From Woeseiaceae bacterium (GTDB taxonomy: Bacteria; Pseudomonadota; Gammaproteobacteria; Steroidobacterales; Woeseiaceae): DNA of 64,000 nt. Shown here one piece after another: positions 53,966 to 62,453 of this stretch (position 1 is the stretch's first letter; every line of letters begins with the position of its first letter). The notes beneath the pieces were generated by a model, which saw only the letters and a list, made by a program, of their open reading frames with translations, was not told where the DNA came from and did not search any database. The stretch lies in contig JASJCQ010000005.1 of the NCBI GenBank assembly GCA_030065915.1, positions 1 to 64,000 of the forward strand. Direction: 5' to 3'. A program made the translations under genes and the position numbers.

Positions 53966-53996
53966 TGACACTTACAGTAGTGTCATTTGTACACTA
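53966..53996. promoter_or_regulatory. Overlapping NrtR-like operators
   Basis: TGACACT-N6-AGTGTCA spans 53966-53985 and TAGTGT-N7-ACACTA spans 53978-53996. They share the central half-site. The second resembles the TAGTGT/ACACTA-type palindromes reported for NrtR. It controls the Nudix-SPFH-NAD-kinase-like operon by position. Confidence 0.65.
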
Positions 53997-54131
53997 TGTC
54001 AATATGGACTCGACATAATCTCAAAATCTCTCGAAACGTAAGAGGCTTTCACAACGCTTAACGAACGATTCCGCGGTTGCATTGATTGAGACGCCGAGCC
54101 GCCTGAACAGCGGCGACGGTCAGCGAGCGCC

Positions 54132-55718
54132 CTACGCGGCAGACTTGATCGAATCCGCGATCTTCTCCGCAATCATGATCGTCGGCGCGTTGGTATTGCC
54201 TGAGACCAGGGTCGGCATGATGGACGCGTCGACGACGCGAAGCGCTTCGACACCGCGAACATGGCCTGCCGGATCAACGACCGAGGCTGCATCCGATCCC
54301 ATGCGGCAAGTGCCGACCGGGTGGTAGATCGAGTCACCTCGACTGCGGATGTCGTGGATCAGCTCTTCGTCACTCGCACCCGCGCCCGCGTACATCGGTC
54401 GCGAAGAGATGCTGTCGAACGCCGACGCATCGAGGATCCTGTGCACGAGTCTTGCACCTTTTAGCGTGCGATTGAGATCGTCGTCGGTGCCCAGGAAATT
54501 CGGGTCGATGTTCGGGACGGAGCGCGGGCTGGCATCCTTCAGCGTCACGCTTCCGCGGCTTTCGGGACGCAGCACGCAGATGTGGCAGGAGATGCCTGCG
54601 ACATAGTGTCGCTTGCGGCCATGGTCATCGACGATGCCGGGCACGTAGTGCAGCTGGATGTCCGGTTCGGGTTCTTCGCTCGACGTGCGAATGAATCCGC
54701 CGGCCTCGGCAAGGTTCGACGTGTACGGACCCTTGCCTTTGCGGTAATTCAGGTAATCGGGGATCGCGCGCAGGGCTCTCGACAGCGTATAGCCCATGGC
54801 CTGCGATGATTTGACGCGCCGGATGATCGTGTAGTCGAAATGATCCTGCAGGTTCTGACCGACGTCGGGCGAATCGTGGACGACATCGATACCGTTGTCC
54901 TGGAGATGAGCGGCCGGGCCAATGCCCGACAGCATCAGGAGTTGCGGTGACTGCAACGCGCCGGCAGACAGCAGCACTTCGCGGTTAGCCTTGAGCCGCA
55001 TTATGCCGTCGCCGTTCGTGTACTGAATCCCCGCCGCACGCTTATCTTCGATAATGAGCTTGTCGACCTGCGCCCCGGTGATGACGGTGAGGTTGCTTCG
55101 CTTCCTGGCCGGTTCGAGATAAGCAACGGCCGCACTGCAGCGGCGCCCATCTCGCTGGGTCACCTGGTAATAGCCCACACCCTCCTGGGTCTCACCGTTG
55201 AAGTCATCGTTTGAGGGCAGATCGAGCGCAAGCGATGCGTCGATGAACATGTCGCTCAGCGGGTTCTTGTACCTGAGGTCACTAACGGACAGCGGTCCGC
55301 CGGTGCCATGGTACTCACTCTCGCCGCGCTCCTGGTCTTCTGCCCGTTTGAAGTAGGGCAGAACGTCCCGGTACGACCACCCGGTTGCGCCCGCCTCTTC
55401 CCAACGACCGTAGTCCGCGGCCGTGCCACGAATGTAGATCATCGCGTTCACCGAGCTCGAGCCGCCGAGCACCCGACCGCGCGGCTGGTAGCCCAGGCGG
55501 CCGTTCAGATGCCGTTGCGGAACCGTGTCGAAGCACCAGTTGAGGGTCTTGTTTTCACCCATCAGGGAGAAGCCCATGGGTATGTGAATCAGCGGATGGC
55601 TGTCCACCGGGCCCGCCTCGATCAGGCAGACACGCACCCCCTCGTCTTCAGTCAGTCGATTGGCCAATACGCAACCGGCGGAACCTGCGCCGACAACGAT
55701 GTAGTCGAACGATTCCAT
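54132..55718 (-). CDS. GMC-family FAD-dependent oxidoreductase (choline/alcohol dehydrogenase-like)
   Basis: 528 aa. The dinucleotide-binding motif is YIVVGAGSAGCVLANRL at the N-terminus. GMC signature 1 is RGRVLGGSSSVNAMIYIRG, signature 2 is SAGALQSPQLLMLSGIGP, and the catalytic His and Asn regions are IYHPVGTCRMG and SGNTNAPTIMIAEKIAD. It oxidises an alcohol to an aldehyde in characterised relatives such as BetA and AlkJ. Substrate unknown. The ATG at 55718 places the flavin site at the usual position. No strong ribosome site is visible. Confidence 0.92.
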   Translation of the reverse strand: MESFDYIVVGAGSAGCVLANRLTEDEGVRVCLIEAGPVDSHPLIHIPMGFSLMGENKTLNWCFDTVPQRHLNGRLGYQPRGRVLGGSSSVNAMIYIRGTAADYGRWEEAGATGWSYRDVLPYFKRAEDQERGESEYHGTGGPLSVSDLRYKNPLSDMFIDASLALDLPSNDDFNGETQEGVGYYQVTQRDGRRCSAAVAYLEPARKRSNLTVITGAQVDKLIIEDKRAAGIQYTNGDGIMRLKANREVLLSAGALQSPQLLMLSGIGPAAHLQDNGIDVVHDSPDVGQNLQDHFDYTIIRRVKSSQAMGYTLSRALRAIPDYLNYRKGKGPYTSNLAEAGGFIRTSSEEPEPDIQLHYVPGIVDDHGRKRHYVAGISCHICVLRPESRGSVTLKDASPRSVPNIDPNFLGTDDDLNRTLKGARLVHRILDASAFDSISSRPMYAGAGASDEELIHDIRSRGDSIYHPVGTCRMGSDAASVVDPAGHVRGVEALRVVDASIMPTLVSGNTNAPTIMIAEKIADSIKSAA

Positions 55719-55871
55719 GCCCTGATTGTAGTCGATGACCCGCCGAAATAGGTTCCGCCGGGCATCAAAAAACGTAGGGATTTCACGGCTTTCTGTGACC
55801 GGTGACACTGCTGGAATGAGGCCACCGCGTTATAGTGATCAGCTATATCGGCTGCCCGTACTGTGCAAGCA

Positions 55872-57281
55872 ATGATCGCTACACGAAACAGGCTAATCCG
55901 GCTCTGGCCGCTGCTCGCGCTGCTCCTGGCGGGGCCGGTCCGCGCGTTCGAGCTGGAGATGGGCGCGGTCACACTCAACGATACGTTCACGACGCCGAGC
56001 TGGACGAGCGTGACCTTTCTGCAGCCTTTCTCGAGCACCCCGCTCGTGTTCGCATTACCGACGACTGATGGTTCCGATCCGTCCACGCTGCGCATTCGAA
56101 ACGTCACGACCAGCGGCTTCCAGGTCTTGCAGGTTGAACCGAGCGCCAACGACGGACCCCATGTCGCGATGCCGACCGCCTACCTCGCCATCGAGCCGGG
56201 AGATCACGTGCTGCCGGACGGCTCGCGCGTCGTCGCTTTCGAGCACGTCACGACGAGCTTCGCGGCCCGCTTCATCTCGACGGCGTGGGATTCGCTGACC
56301 TTTCCAACCGCGTTCAGCACAACGCCAGCGATGCTCGGCAGCATCCAGACGATCAACAACGAGTCGGGCAATCCACCGAACACGTCTTCGATACCGTTCA
56401 TGGACGTCGGCCTGCGCAACATAACAACGAGCTCGTTCCAGGTGACACTCGAGCGCGCAGAGTCGTCCGCCGGTAGTGTCACGACACCCGAGCGCATTGC
56501 GATACTCGCGATCGACAACGCCGCCAACACGACGTTCGTCGACGCGTTCAGCAATACCATCCAGCTGCAATCGCTCAGAACGCCCGCGAACATCCAGGGC
56601 TTCTCGAACGGATGCTTCATCAACGGCTACGCGACAGGCTTCAGCAACACACCGCTCGCAGTCGCGTCCGCCAACACACGCAACGGCAACAACGGCGGCT
56701 GGGTGCGACGCTGCAGCCAGTCCGCCGGAAGCATCGGGCTGACGATCGACGAAGACATCGACAATGACGCGGAACGTAATCACACGAACGAGTCCGCTGG
56801 CGTCGTCGCGGCATCCCGAGCGTTTCATGCGAATTTCGAGGTCGACCTCGTTACATCGAAGTCGGTGGAAACGCTGTCGGATCCGGTCAACCTGACGAAC
56901 GACCCGAAGGCGATTCCATTAGCGGTTGTCGGATACACGATCTCGATCACAAACAACGGTTCGCTCTCTCCTGACAACAACAGCCTGATCATCACCGACG
57001 ACATACCGGACGAGCTGGCACTGTGCATTACAGCCGCCTGCCTGCCCGGTGGCCCGATCGTTCTCGATACGACCGGCTCACCCGTCCCGCCAGGCGTCAC
57101 GATAGGGTCAATCGAATACGACGACGGATCCGGAACTTTCAGCTATCCAGGCGATCCGGACGGTGATGGTTTCGACCCGGACATCGATGCCGTCCGCATC
57201 ACGCTGAGCGGCACCCTGGCAAGCATCGGCACCAGCGGCGCACCGTCATTCGAGTTGTTGCTGGCTGCGCGCGTCGAATAA
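55872..57281 (+). CDS. Secreted protein with H-type lectin-like repeats and a DUF11-like domain
   Basis: About 469 aa. Signal peptide (LWPLLALLLAGPVRAF). Two or three H-lectin-like units follow: WTSVTFLQPFSSTPLVFALP with RIRNVTTSGFQVLQVE, WDSLTFPTAFSTTPAMLGSI with GLRNITTSSFQVTLERAE, and a third with cysteines (GFSNGCFINGYATGFSNTPL). The C-terminal part (PLAVVGYTISITNNGSLSPD, LIITDDIPDELAL) is a DUF11-type domain found in surface proteins. Glycan binding at the cell surface is possible. A GTG 9 nt upstream could also start it. Confidence 0.75.
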   Translation: MIATRNRLIRLWPLLALLLAGPVRAFELEMGAVTLNDTFTTPSWTSVTFLQPFSSTPLVFALPTTDGSDPSTLRIRNVTTSGFQVLQVEPSANDGPHVAMPTAYLAIEPGDHVLPDGSRVVAFEHVTTSFAARFISTAWDSLTFPTAFSTTPAMLGSIQTINNESGNPPNTSSIPFMDVGLRNITTSSFQVTLERAESSAGSVTTPERIAILAIDNAANTTFVDAFSNTIQLQSLRTPANIQGFSNGCFINGYATGFSNTPLAVASANTRNGNNGGWVRRCSQSAGSIGLTIDEDIDNDAERNHTNESAGVVAASRAFHANFEVDLVTSKSVETLSDPVNLTNDPKAIPLAVVGYTISITNNGSLSPDNNSLIITDDIPDELALCITAACLPGGPIVLDTTGSPVPPGVTIGSIEYDDGSGTFSYPGDPDGDGFDPDIDAVRITLSGTLASIGTSGAPSFELLLAARVE

Positions 57282-57412
57282 ATCAGGCGAAACGCTACAC
57301 GGTCCGGCACCAGGCGCTGCGATCGTGGCGCAGCCTGTTCTCCGCTGAATTTGCAGTCTTTGACGCGGACGCTACTCTTGTAGGCTCGACTGGGAGGAGA
57401 CGGAGGTCACCT

Positions 57413-57970
57413 ATGAGCCTCGAGATTGAGATACAGCAGCAACCACCTGTGCACGGACTCGAAATCGCCCGGAATGCGCCAATGTGGAAGATTCCGAAGT
57501 TACTGGCTGACGCCTTCCCTCGCATAAACAAGCAGATCGCTGCTGAAGGCGGAGATCGAACCGGCGCGCCGTACGTACGCTACATGGACATCGACTGGCA
57601 GGAGATGCGCCATTGCGGGCCGATGAAGATGCTGTGGAAGATGTTTACGTCGAAGCAGCGAATGCTCATCGGCATGACGGTTGAATCACCGCTCGAAGGC
57701 GATGGCGACATCGAGGCCGTTACGATCGGTTCGCAATTGTGCGTACGCACGATTCACCAAGGCCCCTATCAAAAGGTCGGCGATACGTACAAGGAGATCG
57801 TGGACTGGGCCGAAGCCAACAACGTCAAACTCGCCGATCACACGATGGAAAACTACATCAACGACCCGACCACGGTAGACAAAGAGGACATCAAGACGCT
57901 GATTCTCATCCCGGTCGTCAGCGCCCCGGGGAGTACCGAAGGTCGCGAAGAGGAAGCTACCGAGTCGTAA
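57413..57970 (+). CDS. GyrI-like small-molecule-binding protein
   Basis: 185 aa. Duplicated beta-alpha-beta-beta SHS2-type fold, as in GyrI-like/AraC effector-binding proteins: PPVHGLEIARNAPMWKIPKL at the start, YMDIDWQEMRHCGPMKM, VRTIHQGPYQKVGDTYKEIV, WAEANNVKLADHTMENYIND and a final strand IKTLILIPV. A good ribosome site (GGAGGT) precedes it. The ligand is unknown. It stands alone, without an HTH domain, and may be a stand-alone binding or catalytic domain. Confidence 0.82.
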   Translation: MSLEIEIQQQPPVHGLEIARNAPMWKIPKLLADAFPRINKQIAAEGGDRTGAPYVRYMDIDWQEMRHCGPMKMLWKMFTSKQRMLIGMTVESPLEGDGDIEAVTIGSQLCVRTIHQGPYQKVGDTYKEIVDWAEANNVKLADHTMENYINDPTTVDKEDIKTLILIPVVSAPGSTEGREEEATES

Positions 57971-57991
57971 GAAACCGACCGCGGCGGCTTG

Positions 57992-59791
57992 CTAGTCCGG
58001 GAGCGCACCGAGCATCTGATCGCCCGATGCCGGATCGTCGCACTTCGTGTGCGGCAGTTCACCCCGGAGTTCCACCGGCGACACTTCGTCGCCGAACTTA
58101 TCCATCGTCAGCGTCAGCTGATCGCGCGGCGCCAGTTGCACGAAGGTCTCTATCGGCGGTGAGCTGTTGAGCTGCACGCGATACTCACCTTCGGGCAATA
58201 GCATCACGCCGGCGGAACCCAGCGAACCGCTCGCAACCTCGGCGCTGCCTCGGAACACGCTGAACGACGTGGCAACCGTTTCCGCCAGCGCCGCCTCGAG
58301 TTCCTCGGCATTGCTCGCAGTGACGTAGCGCCCGCCGGATGCATCCGCTACGGCTCGCAAGCTGGCCGTGTCTTCGTCGGCCGCACTGCCAAGCCCGAAG
58401 CCGATCAGGTGCACGACGATGCCCTGCTGCTTGAGCGAGCGAGCCGCTTGCACGGGATCGCCGCCGCAGCTTTCGATGCCGTCGCTGACGAGAATGACGG
58501 TCTTCTCGTTCTGAAGTCCGTCGAAGTCCCGGGCCGCCTGGTTCAGCGCGTAGGCGATCGGCGTCTGTCCGGTCGGCTTGAGGCCTGCAATCGCCTGACG
58601 AATATACGAGCGATTGCCATCCTGGAACGGCACGAGGAGACTTGAGTCCGAGCAGTTATTGCTTTCACTGGCGCTGGCGTTGCCGTAAGCGCGCAGCGCG
58701 AGATCCAGGTCGTCGGGCAGCCGGTAAGACAGGGAATCCAGCGTGTTCTTCGCGATCTCCATCTTTGAGACGCCGTCGATCTGTCCCCACATGCTTCGAG
58801 ACGCGTCAACCACGATCTGAACGGAACGATCGTTGAGCGACAGTGCCGGTTGCCCGTTGTTTCGCGCCGTCACCTCGAGCGCCGCACAGCTCGCATCGCG
58901 CACGTTGACGGTGATTTCGGTTTCCTTGGTGGCGCCAGCGAGGCTGGTCGCGAAGGCGACGATGCGGTTCTCGCCGATCTCGATCGGGAGATCCGCCGAG
59001 AACGTGCCGCCGGCCAGTTGCGCCTGGACCGGCTCTGAACCGTTGACGCTGAGCGTCACGCTTTCGACACCCGTCGTCCGGAGATTGAGAAAGGCTTCCG
59101 GCAACTTTCTCGGGTCCTCGACGCGGACGAAGCTGCCGCCCGTCGCCCAGGCGATCGTGTTCAATGTCTCGGTGCCGCGGTTGCTCGATCCAAGCAGCAT
59201 GGTCTGTACCGTGATGCCGCGTTTCGCCGCCTGCACGGCTGCCTCAAACGCCTTGCTCTGGTTGGACATGCCATCGGTGAACAGCATGATGACGCGAGAA
59301 GAACCTTCTCTCCCGTTGCGATCGAGCTCCCTCGCCGCTGAGGCAATGCCGGCCGCGAGATTGGTACTTCCAGAACGCGGCAACGCTCTGAGCGCCCGTA
59401 TGACGGCATCGCGATCCGACGTCATCGGCTGCGCGAGTTCGCTCTTGCGATCAAAGCTGACGACACCGATCTTGATATCGCTCCTCGGCGAGAGGTTTTC
59501 TACGAGACCGATGGCGCCCTGCGCCCGGAAATCCTTCGGATCGACCTTCTTCAGGCTGGTCGACGTGTCCATGACGAACATGATGTCGAGATAGCGCACG
59601 CCGCCAATCGCCGATGCAATACCCTCGACCTCGATGTTCGTCGTTCCGTCGTCAACCTCGAATCCGGACGACGGAGACTGGATTTCGATCTCGAGACTGT
59701 GGCCGGCCTTGTCCCCCACGCCCTGGGCTCTGGCATCAACCGCTGCACCGATCAGCAGGGCTAGAAGCAGAATATGTAAAGTGTTTCGCAT
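57992..59791 (-). CDS. Exported protein with two VWA domains
   Basis: 599 aa. Signal peptide (LHILLLALLIGAAVDARA). The first VWA domain, about residues 67-245, has the MIDAS motif MDTSTS and FTDGMSN. The second, about residues 325-500, has VDASRSMWG and LVSDGIESCGG, so both metal sites look intact. Between them is an Ig-like region (VTLSVNGSEPVQAQLAGG). VWA proteins bind partner proteins or metal-dependent ligands. The neighbouring protease-nuclease gene lies 252 nt upstream on the same strand, but a shared role is speculative. ATG at 59791 behind AGGTGA. Confidence 0.88.
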   Translation of the reverse strand: MRNTLHILLLALLIGAAVDARAQGVGDKAGHSLEIEIQSPSSGFEVDDGTTNIEVEGIASAIGGVRYLDIMFVMDTSTSLKKVDPKDFRAQGAIGLVENLSPRSDIKIGVVSFDRKSELAQPMTSDRDAVIRALRALPRSGSTNLAAGIASAARELDRNGREGSSRVIMLFTDGMSNQSKAFEAAVQAAKRGITVQTMLLGSSNRGTETLNTIAWATGGSFVRVEDPRKLPEAFLNLRTTGVESVTLSVNGSEPVQAQLAGGTFSADLPIEIGENRIVAFATSLAGATKETEITVNVRDASCAALEVTARNNGQPALSLNDRSVQIVVDASRSMWGQIDGVSKMEIAKNTLDSLSYRLPDDLDLALRAYGNASASESNNCSDSSLLVPFQDGNRSYIRQAIAGLKPTGQTPIAYALNQAARDFDGLQNEKTVILVSDGIESCGGDPVQAARSLKQQGIVVHLIGFGLGSAADEDTASLRAVADASGGRYVTASNAEELEAALAETVATSFSVFRGSAEVASGSLGSAGVMLLPEGEYRVQLNSSPPIETFVQLAPRDQLTLTMDKFGDEVSPVELRGELPHTKCDDPASGDQMLGALPD

Positions 59792-60042
59792 GGAAATCAC
59801 CTGAAACTCGCGTACCTGGGCTCAGAATAGGCAGCAAATCGAGCGTAATCCCGGACCTGGCGCACAGAATTGGGGCTCAGAGTGACGGCCTCATTTCGAC
59901 TGCAACCAACGATCAGGAGAGCGGCTGCGCCGCGGCAGGCAGCCGCGTCAGACGTATGCCGTGGCACTCGACCCGGGTGACAACTCGCCCGAGACCTGCG
60001 AACCGGAGCCCGCTCGATTTGCCGAGCGGCGCCGATTCAGCG

Positions 60043-62160
60043 CTAGCCGAACCCTCGTTCGAGCAGCGCCTGTGTGACTTTGTCGGGAAAGTCGATGAAC
60101 GGGTTGCGATTGCCCTGCGCTTTCTCGGTTAGCCAGTTGCGGTGGCGTTCGTACTCGTCGACCGGGAACTCCTTGTGCCAGTCAACGAGGATCTTGGTCC
60201 GGCTCTTGGCCAGTTCCCGCGCTTCGTCACCGACCTCACCGGGATAGCGCATCAGGAAGTACATCGTCGCTCGCGCGACGGCGCCCTTGCCATTGTTCGG
60301 TTCGAACTTGTTGTTGCCCTCGCGTCGACCGCAGTCCTCGCGTACAGCCTCGTCGAGCGGATCGAACTGCCAGTAGGGAATATTGCTGCGGAAGCTGTTG
60401 CAGCCGGGCTGACAGGCGAACAGATGATGGATGTCTGCCTTCATCGGCTGGCGCTTGTCAAACCACGACTGGCAAACGACGTGCTCGCAGTTGAATGACA
60501 ACTGCGTGGAATTCTCGAGATCCTCCCAAAGATCGTCGTCCGCGAATATCTGGCCAAGCGTAGCTTCGGTCACTTCGACACCAATCGCCTCGGCAAACGG
60601 GATCAATGCACTGAGTTCGGCGGCAATGGCTTCGACGGGTGAGAACAAGGTGCCGGAATAGATATTCCGCAGCTGGCCATCGGGGTGCAGGTCGATGGCC
60701 GGATACAGGAATTCATGGCGCGCCCGGCGGTAGGAGTGACGGCCCGTATGCGTCGCTTCGAGATGAGACTGCAGAGCAGGAAACAGCTGCGCAGACGGCC
60801 GATCGAAATCGACGTTCTGCCAGTATTCGTCGCGAGCGTCCGCGTCGGCGGCAGCATCGTAGTATGGGCCGTCGACGTGAAAATCCTCGACGATCTTGCG
60901 TGCGGCAAGCATCGTATCCAACCCGGTCGATGTCGGCGGCGCGTCGCTCGGCCCCGGCATCGCCGTGACTTTGGGCGTTTTCGGGCTCGCGCCCATATCT
61001 GCCAGCGGCGCCGGTCCGAAGCTGACGCGAAACAGCCACGCCGGATTGCCGTGTTCATCCGTCGTGCGGAAGAACGGCGTGCCTTTGACAGGAGTGACGC
61101 CATTGAGCTCGTTAACGTCGATACCGAACAGCGACCAGATATCGATGACGGGCGGGACCGACTGCGCACCGTCCCAGAGCGCTTTACGCGCATCGGAGAG
61201 ATTCAATCCGTTGACATGTTGCACGATCTTGCTGATGCGGATGCCCTCGTTGGCCTCCCAGGCGATGCGCGGGATGTCGACGCGCAACCCGGTCCAGGGC
61301 TGGCCGTTCGTCATCAGTATGCGCCCGTTTGCGTCTCGCTTCGGCTTACCCGCGTGGTGCAAAGCGGCCATCTCCCACTGATCGTTGAATACCGGGCTGC
61401 CCGATGAGCCCGGCTGCGTGTCTGCTCGATAGTGCAGGAAGCTGTCGACGACGCCGATTATCGTGTTGTCTCTCACCGTGACCTGCATGCGCTCCCCGCC
61501 AGGGTGCTGGATGATGTTGACGCGCTCGCCGACCGTTGCTTTCCCGGAGGGTGCGATCACCGGGTTCCAGCCGCGCGAGCTGAGTTCGATGCCGTTGTCA
61601 TTGCTTTCTTCGATGGCGACGATCGTGAAGTCCAGCGCGGCATCGGTCTCAAAAAATGCGTTCGGCTCCATCCGGAACGTCAGCGGCTCACGCGGCCCGG
61701 TAACGCCCGACAAATATTCGAACTGGATCGTACTGGAAGCGGCCGTCGCCGCATCCGAGATGACGTGGTTATTGGTCATAAACAGGCGTGGGCTAATCAT
61801 CGTGCCACTGCCGAAACCCGTTACCTGCCCGCTGGCGGCCCGAATCTGCACGCGTGCGACGGCACGAGACGCGAGCACGCCGCGCTCGAAGAACGCGATA
61901 CTCGACAGCTCGTTGGCATCGAGAATGCGTTCCAGCGGGTTGAATTCGACACGCTCCGCGTTGGCGATCGCGTCGGCCTCGGCATTGCGACCGAGTCGCT
62001 CCAGCCGTGTCTTGTAACGGGCGCGCTGGTCAAGTACCTCCCAGTTGGGCGTCTCGCCGGCACCGAGCTTGGCGAGCTCGGCAAGGATTTGGTCGCGCCG
62101 GTCGGTCGAGTCCTTGAAACGGGTTTCGGCCTTGTCGATCTGCGAAATCAGAGTGCTCAT
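60043..62160 (-). CDS. Trypsin-like protease fused to endonuclease I (EndA-type) nuclease
   Basis: 705 aa with no signal peptide. Residues about 10-60 form a charged helical start. Residues about 95-275 are a V8/trypsin-like serine protease: GSGTMISPRLFMTNNHV (His132), ALDFTIVAIE (Asp177), QPGSSGSPVF (Ser253). A proline-rich linker covers about 383-412. Residues about 480-705 match the endonuclease I family: FNCEHVVCQSWFDKRQP (Glu559, His560), KADIHHLFACQPGCNSFRSN (metal-ligand Asn588), FEPNNGKGAVARATMYFLMR and the end NRNPFIDFPDKV. GAGGTGA precedes the ATG. Family nucleases are usually exported. This one appears cytoplasmic, so regulation by the protease domain is an attractive but unproven idea. 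Confidence 0.88.
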   Translation of the reverse strand: MSTLISQIDKAETRFKDSTDRRDQILAELAKLGAGETPNWEVLDQRARYKTRLERLGRNAEADAIANAERVEFNPLERILDANELSSIAFFERGVLASRAVARVQIRAASGQVTGFGSGTMISPRLFMTNNHVISDAATAASSTIQFEYLSGVTGPREPLTFRMEPNAFFETDAALDFTIVAIEESNDNGIELSSRGWNPVIAPSGKATVGERVNIIQHPGGERMQVTVRDNTIIGVVDSFLHYRADTQPGSSGSPVFNDQWEMAALHHAGKPKRDANGRILMTNGQPWTGLRVDIPRIAWEANEGIRISKIVQHVNGLNLSDARKALWDGAQSVPPVIDIWSLFGIDVNELNGVTPVKGTPFFRTTDEHGNPAWLFRVSFGPAPLADMGASPKTPKVTAMPGPSDAPPTSTGLDTMLAARKIVEDFHVDGPYYDAAADADARDEYWQNVDFDRPSAQLFPALQSHLEATHTGRHSYRRARHEFLYPAIDLHPDGQLRNIYSGTLFSPVEAIAAELSALIPFAEAIGVEVTEATLGQIFADDDLWEDLENSTQLSFNCEHVVCQSWFDKRQPMKADIHHLFACQPGCNSFRSNIPYWQFDPLDEAVREDCGRREGNNKFEPNNGKGAVARATMYFLMRYPGEVGDEARELAKSRTKILVDWHKEFPVDEYERHRNWLTEKAQGNRNPFIDFPDKVTQALLERGFG

Positions 62161-62453
62161 ACTTCACCTCTCCGGGGTACTGGCGGCCTAGCCGGTCCTG
62201 CACGAGCCACCGACCCTACTTTGTGCTTGACACGTTTATAGGTCGTTACTACCTACTTATAGCGGAATTTGAGGGTCGATCGCCTCATCTGTTGCAAAAA
62301 AAGCACCTGCTTTTCCTTCTTTGTCGCAAGTGGTTTGGATTTTCCGTCCCGGCGTGATCTGCGCCCCCCGATGCCGGCTCGCCGATTCAGCCCTCAAGGT
62401 TCGTCGCCGGCATCCGATAACTACCCTGAATCCTTAAGGAAACCGGCAGACGC
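62161..62453. other. Intergenic region between the divergent fusion and GGDEF/EAL genes
   Basis: 293 nt. It must hold promoters for both genes. A weak dyad (TAGGT-N7-ACCTA near 62240-62256) is the only structure I noticed. No gene seen. Confidence 0.4.

Noticed and set aside
62240..62256. TAGGT-N7-ACCTA dyad before the fusion gene
   Set aside because: Arms of five bases occur often by chance. No regulator or second copy supports it.
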